A stretch of 5,636 nt of DNA from contig JAADDU010000184.1 of the NCBI GenBank assembly GCA_013153755.1, forward strand, positions 1 to 5,636, given 5' to 3'. The notes beneath the pieces are model-generated. The model made no database searches. It saw only the letters and a program-made list of their open reading frames with translations, and had not been told where the DNA came from. This DNA comes from Campylobacterota bacterium. GTDB lineage: Bacteria > Campylobacterota > Campylobacteria > Campylobacterales > Sulfurimonadaceae. Position numbers and translations under genes: made by a program. Position 1 is the stretch's first letter. Every line of letters begins with the position of its first letter. This document shows, in pieces, positions 1 through 5,636 of this stretch.

Positions 1-63
1 GGCGATTAGTGAAAGAAACACAACAAATGTAGCTAAAAGTAGTATTGGATTTATATCTAACAT
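1..63 (-). CDS. atpF': ATP synthase F0 b' subunit, N-terminal fragment (partial)
   Basis: This is the first 21 codons of a gene that continues past the left edge of the window. The fragment starts MLDINPILLL and is strongly hydrophobic from residue 7 onward, as expected for the single N-terminal membrane helix that anchors a b/b' subunit of the F0 sector. In the family, b and b' form the peripheral stalk that holds the F1 head against rotation. The ATG at 61-63 is preceded by a near-perfect Shine-Dalgarno. The position directly after parA-parB is that of atpF' in Campylobacterota, where it leads the atpF'-F-H-A-G-D-C cluster. Identity therefore rests on both the N-terminal sequence and synteny, since the stalk helix itself is outside the window. 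A plain b subunit is the main alternative. Confidence 0.85.
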   Translation of the reverse strand, partial: MLDINPILLLATFVVFLSLIA

Positions 64-65
64 AG

Positions 66-73
66 CACCTCCT
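66..73 (-). promoter_or_regulatory. Strong Shine-Dalgarno of atpF'
   Basis: On the minus strand the sequence AGGAGGTG stands just ahead of the ATG at 61-63, with 4 nt between the AGGAGG core and the start codon. It is the best match to the 16S anti-SD in the window; the operon genes have only AAGGAT or AAGAG-like sites. This fits the high translation expected for an ATP synthase operon and fixes the atpF' start. Confidence 0.85.
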
Positions 74-85
74 AAAAGTTGCGCC

Positions 86-132
86 ATTATACTAAGATAA
101 AATTGAAAAACTAGTTAAACTAAGTAAAAAAA
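86..132 (-). promoter_or_regulatory. Promoter of the ATP synthase operon (sigma70 type with phased T-tracts)
   Basis: The minus strand has a perfect TATAAT at 86-91, which would start transcription near 78-80 and leave a leader of about 16 nt before the atpF' ATG. No convincing -35 box lies at the normal distance. Instead, runs of T sit at 99-102, 106-110, 117-119 and 126-132, spaced about 8-11 bp apart. In Campylobacter and Helicobacter, sigma70 promoters are known to rely on an extended -10 and periodic T-rich stretches rather than a -35 hexamer. The site lies between the parB terminator and atpF', where a promoter is needed. The transcription start is inferred. Confidence 0.7.
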
Positions 133-153
133 TTAATAAATTTTATAATTTTT

Positions 154-193
154 ATAAAGAGTGTTAAAAATACACATTTTTAACACTCTTTAT
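154..193 (-). terminator. Probable intrinsic terminator after parB
   Basis: Arms at 154-170 and 177-193 are perfect 17-bp inverted complements around a 6-nt loop (171-176). On the minus strand the 3' arm is TTTTTAACACTCTTTAT. It begins 1 nt after the parB stop codon. The stem is AT-rich with a GAGTG/CACTC core, and the U-run after the core is short (TTTAT), so termination may be incomplete. The structure is nearly symmetrical and could act on either strand, but no plus-strand gene is visible. It separates the parAB transcript from the ATP synthase promoter. Confidence 0.7.
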
Positions 194-194
194 G

Positions 195-1037
195 CTATTT
201 TGAAATAAAATTTAAAAAATTATCAATCTCATTTTCATCACTAAATTCTATAGTTAATTTATTTTCAACAGCTCTAACCTTAAGACCTAGATCATTAAAT
301 TTAGTTTTTAACTTTGTAAAATCATAAGAAGGAAGTATTCTTTTTGCTGATGGAGAATTAGTTTGAATCTTCATATTTTTTATAATAGATTCAACTTCTC
401 TAACACTAAGTTTTTGACCTATAATTGAATTTACAACTAACTGCTGTTGCTTATCATCAAGACCTATTAAAACTTTTGCATGTCCAGCTGTAATTTTTTT
501 CTCTGCCAAAGCCTTTTGTGTTTTTGCAGATAGCTGTAGAAGTCTTATAGTATTTGTTATATGAGTTCTACTTTTATGGATTCTAGAAGCTAATTCTTCT
601 TGTGTTATCTCATATATTTTAATAAGCTCACTGTATGCTTGTGCTAATTCAATAGAATTTAATTCATCCCTTTGAATATTTTCTATAAGTGCGAACTGTC
701 GCATTTTATGCTCATCACTATTTAAAAGTATCGCTCTTATAGTTTTAAGTTTCATAAGCTTAGATGCACGGAGTCTTCTTTCTCCTGCAATTAAAACATA
801 CCCATCTACATCTTGATTAACAACTATGGGTTGAAGTAAGCCATCATTTTTTATAGATTCCCCAAGCTCTAAAAGTGAAGCTTCATTAAAAACTTTTCTA
901 GGCTGATAAGGGTTCGGTCTTATCTCTTTTAAAGGTATCTCTAAAATTGTATCTTGTGATGAACCTTCATTTTCATAAGCTTCATCCATCTCACCTAAAA
1001 GTGCGTCTAGTCCACGACCAAGTTTCATCGATTTCAT
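195..1037 (-). CDS. parB: Chromosome-partitioning protein ParB (Spo0J family)
   Basis: ParB is the centromere-binding CTPase of the ParABS system. It loads at parS, spreads along the DNA and stimulates ParA to move the replicated origins apart. The 280 residues show the family layout: the N-terminal ParA-interacting start KLGRGLDALLGE (5-16), the ParB/Srx nucleotide-binding domain from about 33 with the CTP-binding box GERRLRA (85-91), the ENIQRDELNSIELA box (119-132), a helix-turn-helix at about 144-166 (TQEELASRIHKSRTHIT), the ITAGHAKVLIGL segment (182-193), and a C-terminal dimerisation region from about 232. Length is normal. The start lies 4 nt after the parA stop with no clear Shine-Dalgarno, so translation is probably coupled to parA. 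A second in-frame ATG at codon 4 is possible. It is the last gene of its operon. Confidence 0.95.
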   Translation of the reverse strand: MKSMKLGRGLDALLGEMDEAYENEGSSQDTILEIPLKEIRPNPYQPRKVFNEASLLELGESIKNDGLLQPIVVNQDVDGYVLIAGERRLRASKLMKLKTIRAILLNSDEHKMRQFALIENIQRDELNSIELAQAYSELIKIYEITQEELASRIHKSRTHITNTIRLLQLSAKTQKALAEKKITAGHAKVLIGLDDKQQQLVVNSIIGQKLSVREVESIIKNMKIQTNSPSAKRILPSYDFTKLKTKFNDLGLKVRAVENKLTIEFSDENEIDNFLNFISK

Positions 1038-1041
1038 CTTG

Positions 1042-1824
1042 CTATACTATTATGGATTGTGCCAAATTTTGATAGGCTATTGATCCAACTGATTTTACAT
1101 CATAAAGAATTGCAGGTTTTCCAAAAGATGGTGCTTCTGCAAGTTTTACATTTCTTGGAACTACTATGTATTTATCTTTTTTATCTTTAAAAAGTTTACC
1201 TTTAAAGTGTTGTGACAAATCAGCAAAAACCTGTTTTGAAAGGTTGTTTTGAGAACTATACATGGTTGGTAAAAATCCTTTTATACTAAGTTTTGGATTC
1301 AAAGATTTACGCACAAGTTTAACAGTATTTAACAACTGTGCAAGACCCTCTAATGCAAAAAACTCACACTGTATAGGTATAATAACAGAATTAGATGCAC
1401 TAAGTGCATTTATAGTCATTGGTCCAAGAGCTGGTGGTGAATCTATAATAATGTAGTCATAGTCTTTTTTAACATTAGCTATGGCATTTTTAAGAACTAA
1501 TTCTCTACCATCTTTATTATCAGTATCATAATACTCTTTTTCAATACCAACAAGCCCAATATTTGATGGAACTAGATGCAATGTTGGTAAATCTGATTTT
1601 AAGATAATGTCTTTTAATTTTTTAGTTCCAATTAAGACATGATAAATATTAAATTCATAATCATTTCTATGAAATCCTAAAGAAGTAGTAGCATTAGCCT
1701 GAGGATCTGAATCTATCAAAAGCACTTTTTTTTCTGCAACAGCTAAAGATGCAGCTAAATTTACAGCAGTAGTCGTTTTACCAACTCCACCCTTTTGATT
1801 TGCAATTACTATTACTTCACTCAT
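1042..1824 (-). CDS. parA: Chromosome-partitioning ATPase ParA (Soj)
   Basis: ParA is a deviant-Walker-A ATPase that binds DNA nonspecifically as an ATP dimer and is released when ParB triggers hydrolysis, which drives origin segregation. Visible motifs are KGGVGKTT (11-18) with signature Lys11 and Lys16, the A' motif LLIDSDPQAN (35-44), Walker B YIIIDSPPALG (124-134, Asp128), and the conserved C-terminal block VPRNVKLAEAPSFGKPAI (222-239). The 260-residue length and the lack of an N-terminal HTH mark it as the chromosomal Soj type rather than a plasmid type Ia ParA. Its ATG overlaps the birA stop as ATGA (1821-1824). The nearest SD-like string, GAGAGGA at 1838-1844, is 13 nt upstream, rather far, so coupling to birA is likely. 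parB follows after 4 nt, giving the cognate pair. Confidence 0.97.
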   Translation of the reverse strand: MSEVIVIANQKGGVGKTTTAVNLAASLAVAEKKVLLIDSDPQANATTSLGFHRNDYEFNIYHVLIGTKKLKDIILKSDLPTLHLVPSNIGLVGIEKEYYDTDNKDGRELVLKNAIANVKKDYDYIIIDSPPALGPMTINALSASNSVIIPIQCEFFALEGLAQLLNTVKLVRKSLNPKLSIKGFLPTMYSSQNNLSKQVFADLSQHFKGKLFKDKKDKYIVVPRNVKLAEAPSFGKPAILYDVKSVGSIAYQNLAQSIIV

Positions 1825-2456
1825 CGTCTACTATATATCCTCTCACCACAACTTACAATAGAGCCATCATATTGAAGTTTCACATCTTTTAAAGAAACTT
1901 TAACATCATGTCTATGTGTATAAAAATTTTTACTTTTGTAGAATTCTAACTCATATTTACTAAAAACTTGCTTCCACTGAGGTTTTTTTTCGATATTTTT
2001 AAAATATTGAGATATTAAGTCATCTTTATTTAGAACTATATCTAACTTTTCAAAACCATTTGGATTTGATACCAAATTTAATCCAACACCACAAATTAAA
2101 CATTCGTCTACTAGATTTGTAATCATTCCACCTATCTTTTTATCATCTATATAAAAATCATTTGGCCACTTTAACCAAACTTTTGAGCCAAATTTTTCTA
2201 AGGTTTGTTTTAAAATGTATGCAAAATAAATTGAAGCTGATTCTAGTCTTAAATCTTTAGGTAACTCTTCTAAAGAGATAGCAAAAGATAAAAATAGGTT
2301 TCCAGATATAGACTCCCAAGTATTTTCTCTACTACCTACGCCGGAAGTTTGGATATCAGCTATAACTGCATACGGTAATTTTATTTTTTTTAGATGCACT
2401 AACTCTTTTAAATATTTTTGAGTTGAATCTATACTTTTAAGATAAAGTATCTGCAA
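1821..2456 (-). CDS. birA: Biotin-[acetyl-CoA-carboxylase] ligase, group I (no HTH), probable TTG start
   Basis: The enzyme activates biotin with ATP to biotinyl-5'-AMP and transfers it to a lysine of biotin carrier proteins such as AccB. With the TTG at 2454-2456 as start it has 211 residues. Motifs are the N-terminal ILYLKSIDSTQ (3-13), the biotinyl-AMP loop SGVGSRENTW (38-47), KWPND (96-100) with the conserved catalytic-site lysine, KKIGGM (106-111) and GVGLN (123-127). The loop has GVGSR where E. coli BirA has GRGRR. No N-terminal winged helix is present, so it cannot repress biotin genes as E. coli BirA does, and the C-terminal domain is short. An ATG at 2472-2474 (217 aa) and one at 2556-2558 (245 aa) are alternatives, but the added residues come from DNA coding the conserved Fmt C-terminus. 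The TTG has an AAGAGA site 7 nt upstream. Product is secure; the start is less so. Confidence 0.9.
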   Translation of the reverse strand: MQILYLKSIDSTQKYLKELVHLKKIKLPYAVIADIQTSGVGSRENTWESISGNLFLSFAISLEELPKDLRLESASIYFAYILKQTLEKFGSKVWLKWPNDFYIDDKKIGGMITNLVDECLICGVGLNLVSNPNGFEKLDIVLNKDDLISQYFKNIEKKPQWKQVFSKYELEFYKSKNFYTHRHDVKVSLKDVKLQYDGSIVSCGERIYSRR

Positions 2457-3345
2457 TACTAAATCTCTTACCATTAATATATGAAAGAATATCCATCTCT
2501 TTTTTAGATATAGGTTGTACTCTAAAAATTCTAACACTCCCTTGCTTACAACCAACAACTATACTATCTTTTTCTATGCTTAATATCTCTAAAGCATTAT
2601 TTACAGAATCAGTATCTTCTAATTTTATAGATTTTAATTTTAAACCACTTTCTAAGTATACACCTGGCCAAGGAGTAAATGCTCTGTATTTATTATAAAG
2701 CTTAGATGCACTGATAAAGTCAACTTTACCATCTTCTTTTGTAATCTTTTTACAATGAGATGATAAAGTATCATCTTGTTTTATAGGTGTATATGAATTA
2801 AAGTTTTTTAATACATCTACAGTAAGTTTAGATGCACTAGTTGTTAATCTATCAAAAAGATTTTCAACCATTTCAGTATCACTAACATCAATTTTATCTA
2901 TCTTTAAAATATCTCCAGTATCTAACCCTTCATCCATAAGCATTGCTGTAACACCTGTTTGCTTATCTGCATTTAAGAGTGTTTGCTGAATTGGACTTGC
3001 TCCTCTGTAATGTGGTAAAATAGATGCATGAAGATTTATACAAGGTGCATGATTTAATATCTCAGGTGGTAGTATCTGACCATAAGCAGCTACTACTATA
3101 AAGTCACACTCTATACTAAGCACTGCATCTACACTCTCTTTATCTCTTAATCTTCTTGGTTGATAAACTTCTATAGAATTCTTAAGTGCTAAAGTTTTCA
3201 CTACTGGGGGAGTCATAATCTTTTTACGACCTACTGGTTTATCTGGTTGTGTAAAAACTGCTACTACTTCCATATCATCAGTTTTAAGAATTGTATCTAA
3301 AATATTTACTGCATAGTCTGGCGTTCCCATAAAAATTATTTTCAT
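2437..3345 (-). CDS. fmt: Methionyl-tRNA formyltransferase
   Basis: Fmt transfers a formyl group from 10-formyl-tetrahydrofolate to initiator Met-tRNA, which is needed for normal bacterial translation initiation. The 302 residues match the family length. The N-terminal Rossmann domain begins MKIIFMGTPDYAV, and the tRNA-contacting loop FTQPDKPVGR (31-40) follows. The active site shows NLHASILPHYRGASPIQ (104-120) with Asn104 and His106, and LDTGD (141-145) with Asp142, which correspond to Asn108, His110 and Asp146 of E. coli Fmt. The C-terminal OB-like tRNA-binding domain carries RAFTPWPG (221-228). The ATG overlaps the proB stop as ATGA (3342-3345), and AAGGAT at 3354-3359 gives a good SD 8 nt upstream. 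Its 3' end overlaps the birA start region. No def gene is next to it here, although many bacteria pair fmt with def. Confidence 0.96.
   Translation of the reverse strand: MKIIFMGTPDYAVNILDTILKTDDMEVVAVFTQPDKPVGRKKIMTPPVVKTLALKNSIEVYQPRRLRDKESVDAVLSIECDFIVVAAYGQILPPEILNHAPCINLHASILPHYRGASPIQQTLLNADKQTGVTAMLMDEGLDTGDILKIDKIDVSDTEMVENLFDRLTTSASKLTVDVLKNFNSYTPIKQDDTLSSHCKKITKEDGKVDFISASKLYNKYRAFTPWPGVYLESGLKLKSIKLEDTDSVNNALEILSIEKDSIVVGCKQGSVRIFRVQPISKKEMDILSYINGKRFSIADTLS
2464..2469 (-). promoter_or_regulatory. SD-like site supporting the TTG start of birA
   Basis: AAGAGA on the minus strand lies 7 nt before the TTG at 2454-2456, inside the end of fmt. The competing ATG at 2472-2474 has only ATTCTTTCATATATTA ahead of it, with no purine-rich site. 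The match to AAGGAG is imperfect, so this is moderate support for the TTG start, combined with the fact that family homology begins just after it. Confidence 0.45.
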
Positions 3346-4112
3346 AAATTTTTATCCTTAGTAAATAATGTTCCACCAGCATGCAGTGCATCTAACATAA
3401 AACTCTTAACATCACTCAAGTCAAATCCACTTGCCAAAAACATCTCTTTATCTGCATCTAGTAGATATGCGGCTGCTTTTAGTTTGGTGACTATGCCACC
3501 TGTTGCAAAAACATTGTTTGGGGTTGCTTCTTTTTGAAGTTCTTCTTGTGGTATCTCATGAACCACTTTTAAAACCTTGGCATCTGCATCTATTCTTGGG
3601 TCACTTGTGTAGTATGCATCTATATCTGAGAGGATTATAAGCATATCTGAATCTGTATGTTTTGTAATATGGGCTGAGAGTTGGTCGTTGTCCCCTACTT
3701 CAAGTTCTTGCGTTGAAGTTGCATCGTTTTCATTTACTATGGGTACGATGCCATTTTGTAAAAGAGTTTCTATGGTATTTTTTATTCTTGCTATATCATC
3801 ATCTCTGTCAAGGTTTGCAGATGTTACTAAAACCTGAGCAGAAGTGATTTTATGTACTTCAAACTCCCTTGCATACTTTTTCATAAGTATAGGTTGACCT
3901 ATAGCAGCTAGAGCTTGTTTATTTCTTATGAGAGTTCTGTCAAGTTTGAGTTTTGTATATCCTGCTGATACTGCACCAGAAGATACAAGTATAACTTCAT
4001 ACTTTTTTTTCAACTCAACTAAAAATAAAACAAGTGATTGAAGCCTATCAAGTGCAATTTCCCCACCTTGTGTTAAAACAGCACTACCAACTTTAACAAC
4101 AACTCTTTTCAT
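3342..4112 (-). CDS. proB: Glutamate 5-kinase, short form lacking the PUA domain
   Basis: ProB phosphorylates glutamate to glutamyl-5-phosphate, the first step of proline synthesis. The 256 residues form one amino-acid-kinase domain: KVGSAVLT (7-14) with the phosphate-binding lysine, VSSGAVSAG (43-51), PIVNENDA (124-131), VGDNDQLSA (139-147), LSDIDAYYTSDPR (161-173) for the nucleotide, and FATGGIVTKLKAA (202-214). E. coli ProB is 367 residues because of a C-terminal PUA domain that is absent here; Campylobacter ProB is similarly short, so this is not a truncation. Proline feedback inhibition is mediated by the kinase domain and may persist. proA is not in the window. The start is 1 nt after the obg stop with an AAGAG-type SD, so it is coupled to obg. 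Confidence 0.95.
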   Translation of the reverse strand: MKRVVVKVGSAVLTQGGEIALDRLQSLVLFLVELKKKYEVILVSSGAVSAGYTKLKLDRTLIRNKQALAAIGQPILMKKYAREFEVHKITSAQVLVTSANLDRDDDIARIKNTIETLLQNGIVPIVNENDATSTQELEVGDNDQLSAHITKHTDSDMLIILSDIDAYYTSDPRIDADAKVLKVVHEIPQEELQKEATPNNVFATGGIVTKLKAAAYLLDADKEMFLASGFDLSDVKSFMLDALHAGGTLFTKDKNL

Positions 4113-4113
4113 T

Positions 4114-5214
4114 TTAAACTCTTGTTTGTTGGACTAAATTAAATAAAGAATATTTTAAAGGTTCTATATTTTTCGATGTTGCTGATGATATTGGTGCAAC
4201 AAAGTAAGGTTTTGACTTATCAAAACCAAGTGTTTCATCAGCACTATCTTGAACATAAAATGGAATTTGTCCATCAAAATTAAATTCATTTGTTTTGCTT
4301 TGTTCTAAATCTAAAAGTTCTAAAAAGCTTAAAACAAGTTCATTAAGCTCATTAGGAGGAACAATATCTAGTCTTGTAAGAGCTATAGCATAAGCACTTT
4401 CACCCAATGTTTGTGAAAATGAAGAGATTTCATCTTTTAAAACTTCTATTTGTTCTTTTAAATCTCTATAAGATGCTAAATCTACCATATAAAGTAGTGT
4501 TTTTGTTCTCTCAATATGTCTTAAAAATTTTATACCAAGACCTTTACCCTCATGAGCTCCACCAATAATTCCAGGGATATCTGCCATAACAAACGACTCA
4601 TAATCCCCTATATTTACTTGACCTAGTTTTGGAGTAAGTGTTGTAAACTCGTAGTTAGCTATCTCTGGAGTAGCATTTGATACAGTTGAGATTAGAGTTG
4701 ATTTACCAACATTTGGAAAACCCACTAACCCAACATCAGCGATAAGTTTTAAATCAAGTTTTATATTTCTTGTTTCACCTTTTTCACCAGGTTGTGCATA
4801 AGTTGGTCTTTGGTTTGTTGGGCTTTTAAAGTGGGTATTTCCAAGTCCACCCTTTCCACCTTGTAAAAACTTTTGAGTTTGCCCATCTTTTAGCATATCA
4901 AACAAAACTTCGCCACTGTCTGCATCTACTATCTGAGTACCAGGGGGAACGATGATAACTTTTTTTGCACCACTTTTTCCTGTACAGTTAGAACCCTCTC
5001 CTGGACGACCACCATCTGCTTTTATGTGCATCTTTCTTTGAAAATGAGATAGTGTATGTGTATTATTATCACATTTAAACCATATATCTCCACCTTTTCC
5101 ACCATCACCACCATTAGGACCACCGTTTAGTACAAACTTTTCACGACGAAATGCTACACACCCCTGTCCACCTTTACCTGAACTAACTGTTAATTCAACA
5201 CTATCTGTAAACAT
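4114..5214 (-). CDS. obg: Obg-family GTPase (ObgE/CgtA), 50S ribosome assembly
   Basis: Obg is a conserved GTPase that binds late 50S precursors and links ribosome maturation to nutrient state and replication. The 366 residues begin with the glycine-rich Obg fold (1-157; for example [13 protein letters not shown] at 31-43). The G domain follows with G1 GFPNVGKST (165-173), switch I around [11 protein letters not shown] (188-198), G3 [16 protein letters not shown] (212-227), G4 TRLD (280-283) and G5 SSAT (343-346). G4 is usually NKxD, so Thr-Arg is a deviation. About 60 residues separate G4 from G5, against roughly 40 in E. coli, which points to an acidic insertion. The protein ends about 20 residues after G5, so there is no C-terminal OCT domain. 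AAGGAT at 5220-5225 is a good SD 5 nt from the ATG. It lies downstream of rpmA, a widespread pairing. Confidence 0.97.
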   Translation of the reverse strand: MFTDSVELTVSSGKGGQGCVAFRREKFVLNGGPNGGDGGKGGDIWFKCDNNTHTLSHFQRKMHIKADGGRPGEGSNCTGKSGAKKVIIVPPGTQIVDADSGEVLFDMLKDGQTQKFLQGGKGGLGNTHFKSPTNQRPTYAQPGEKGETRNIKLDLKLIADVGLVGFPNVGKSTLISTVSNATPEIANYEFTTLTPKLGQVNIGDYESFVMADIPGIIGGAHEGKGLGIKFLRHIERTKTLLYMVDLASYRDLKEQIEVLKDEISSFSQTLGESAYAIALTRLDIVPPNELNELVLSFLELLDLEQSKTNEFNFDGQIPFYVQDSADETLGFDKSKPYFVAPISSATSKNIEPLKYSLFNLVQQTRV

Positions 5215-5262
5215 TTGTAATCCTTATGTTATCAATACTTAAAAATTTACTCAACGATAATT

Positions 5263-5294
5263 CTTATATATAGTAAATTGTTAAATATTTTAAA
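5263..5294 (-). promoter_or_regulatory. Possible promoter for the obg–parB operon
   Basis: On the minus strand TTTAAA (5289-5294) and TATATA (5267-5272) are 16 bp apart, and the -10 region runs on as TATATATAAG (5263-5272). Transcription would start near 5256-5260, giving an obg leader of about 40 nt. It lies downstream of the rpmA hairpins and would serve the six-gene operon independently. The surrounding DNA is so AT-rich that -10-like strings are common, so support is modest. Confidence 0.4.
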
Positions 5295-5297
5295 GTT

Positions 5298-5312
5298 TAG
5301 GTGTTAAACCTA
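5298..5312 (-). repeat. Small hairpin, imperfect inverted copy of the rpmA-proximal hairpin
   Basis: Arms at 5298-5302 and 5308-5312 (TAGGT/ACCTA) form a 5-bp stem with a 5-nt loop. The segment is also an imperfect inverted match of the hairpin at 5327-5352: the minus-strand TGGGTGTAAACC there can pair with GGTTTAACACCTA here. The transcript could thus form either two local hairpins or one long imperfect one. Pairing was worked out by eye and includes a G-U pair, a bulged A and a small internal loop. Confidence 0.5.
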
Positions 5313-5326
5313 TATTTTGAAGTAGA

Positions 5327-5352
5327 AATATTTGGGTTTACACCCAAATATT
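5327..5352 (-). terminator. Hairpin just after rpmA, probable weak terminator or attenuator
   Basis: Arms at 5327-5337 and 5342-5352 are perfect 11-bp complements (AATATTTGGGT and ACCCAAATATT) around a 4-nt loop. The hairpin starts 6 nt after the rpmA stop codon. On the minus strand it is followed by TCTACTTC, not by a solid U-run, so it is not a textbook terminator. It may be a partial terminator that lowers read-through from the abundant rplU-rpmA message into obg, or an mRNA-stabilising end. Confidence 0.5.
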
Positions 5353-5358
5353 GTAGAG

Positions 5359-5616
5359 TTATGTAGCAGGTATAATTGAAACTTTTTGACGCTTTTTATC
5401 TTTTCTTTCAAAAGCAACAACACCATCAACTAATGCAAATATAGTATGATCTTTACCCATACCTACATTTGTACCTGGGTGAATTTTAGTTCCTCTTTGA
5501 CGAATAATGATGTTACCAGCTACAACAGCTTCTCCACCATACTTCTTAACACCAAGTCTTCTACCAGCCGAATCACGATTATTCTGTGTACTACCCTGAC
5601 CTTTCTTATGTGCCAT
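5359..5616 (-). CDS. rpmA: 50S ribosomal protein L27
   Basis: L27 (bL27) is a large-subunit protein whose flexible N-terminus reaches toward the peptidyl-transferase centre. The 85 residues match the usual length and begin [24 protein letters not shown], with the family signature [15 protein letters not shown] at 34-48 and a basic C-terminal stretch KDKKRQKVS (72-80). The N-terminus starts directly with the AHKKG-type sequence, without the cleaved extension seen in Firmicutes. The start has a good SD, AGGAG at 5623-5627, 6 nt from the ATG. rplU is expected just upstream beyond the right edge; the TAATAA seen in the last few bases of the minus strand could be near its end, but too little is present to say. 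Confidence 0.98.
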   Translation of the reverse strand: MAHKKGQGSTQNNRDSAGRRLGVKKYGGEAVVAGNIIIRQRGTKIHPGTNVGMGKDHTIFALVDGVVAFERKDKKRQKVSIIPAT

Positions 5617-5636
5617 TTCTATCTCCTACTTATTAT

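Noticed and set aside
64..194. Small gene or RNA gene between parB and atpF'
   Set aside because: The stretch is accounted for by a terminator-like inverted repeat, phased T-tracts, a -10 box and a Shine-Dalgarno; no open frame or tRNA-like fold is visible.
1262..1456. Plus-strand open frame of 64 codons inside parA
   Set aside because: It lies wholly antisense to the conserved Walker B region of parA, has no recognisable domain and no supporting context; it is a shadow frame.
2457..2558. Extension of birA to the far ATG at 2556-2558
   Set aside because: It would overlap fmt by 122 bp in a second frame, and the extra residues resemble no biotin-ligase domain (not a winged helix); the overlap region encodes the Fmt C-terminus.
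3342..4112. proB as a truncated gene
   Set aside because: It lacks the PUA domain of the E. coli protein, but all kinase motifs are present and short ProB proteins are normal in Campylobacterota.
4771..4786. parS-like site TGTTTCACCTTTTTCA
   Set aside because: The first half matches the parS consensus TGTTTCACGTGAAACA but the second half does not (11 of 16 overall, no palindrome), and it encodes GEKGET in Obg. No parS was found in the window.
1..5636. A novel defence, mobile or biosynthetic system
   Set aside because: Every complete coding region belongs to a well-known housekeeping family in a conserved order; there are no transposase, integrase, phage or toxin features and no direct-repeat arrays.

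Overview
The window is a compact block of housekeeping genes, all read from the minus strand (right to left). The DNA is AT-rich. The order rpmA – obg – proB – fmt – birA – parA – parB – atpF' matches the chromosomal order I know from Campylobacterota such as Campylobacter jejuni. Protein details (a 256-residue ProB without a PUA domain, a BirA without a DNA-binding domain, a separate b'-type ATP synthase subunit) fit a free-living member of that phylum, perhaps Sulfurimonas-like. The genus is an inference; the phylum is fairly safe.

Layout in transcription order. At the right edge, rpmA (ribosomal protein L27, 5359-5616) is followed by a 144-bp gap (5215-5358) that holds two hairpins and a likely promoter. 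Six tightly packed genes follow: obg (ribosome-assembly GTPase), proB (glutamate 5-kinase), fmt (methionyl-tRNA formyltransferase), birA (biotin-protein ligase), parA and parB (chromosome partitioning). Their junctions are a 1-nt gap, an ATGA overlap, a 20-bp overlap with a probable TTG start, another ATGA overlap and a 4-nt gap, so they look like one translationally coupled operon. After parB comes a strong inverted repeat (154-193), probably a terminator, then a promoter with a perfect TATAAT box and phased T-tracts that drives atpF', the first gene of the F0F1 ATP synthase operon. Only the first 21 codons of atpF' lie in the window.

The operon mixes translation (L27, Obg, Fmt), biosynthesis (ProB, BirA) and chromosome segregation (ParA, ParB), which would tie their expression to growth rate. 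I see no mobile element, CRISPR array, RNA gene, defence gene, pseudogene or sign of recent transfer, and no new multi-gene system. No gene-free stretch exceeds about 145 bp.

The most unusual signal is not a gene. The 8-mer TAGATGCA (or its complement TGCATCTA) occurs 13 times, and five of these copies are the 11-mer TTAGATGCACT. This is far above chance, and the copies fall in different reading frames and both orientations. Secondary points are the paired hairpins between rpmA and obg, and an Obg G domain with a TRLD G4 motif and an insertion before G5.
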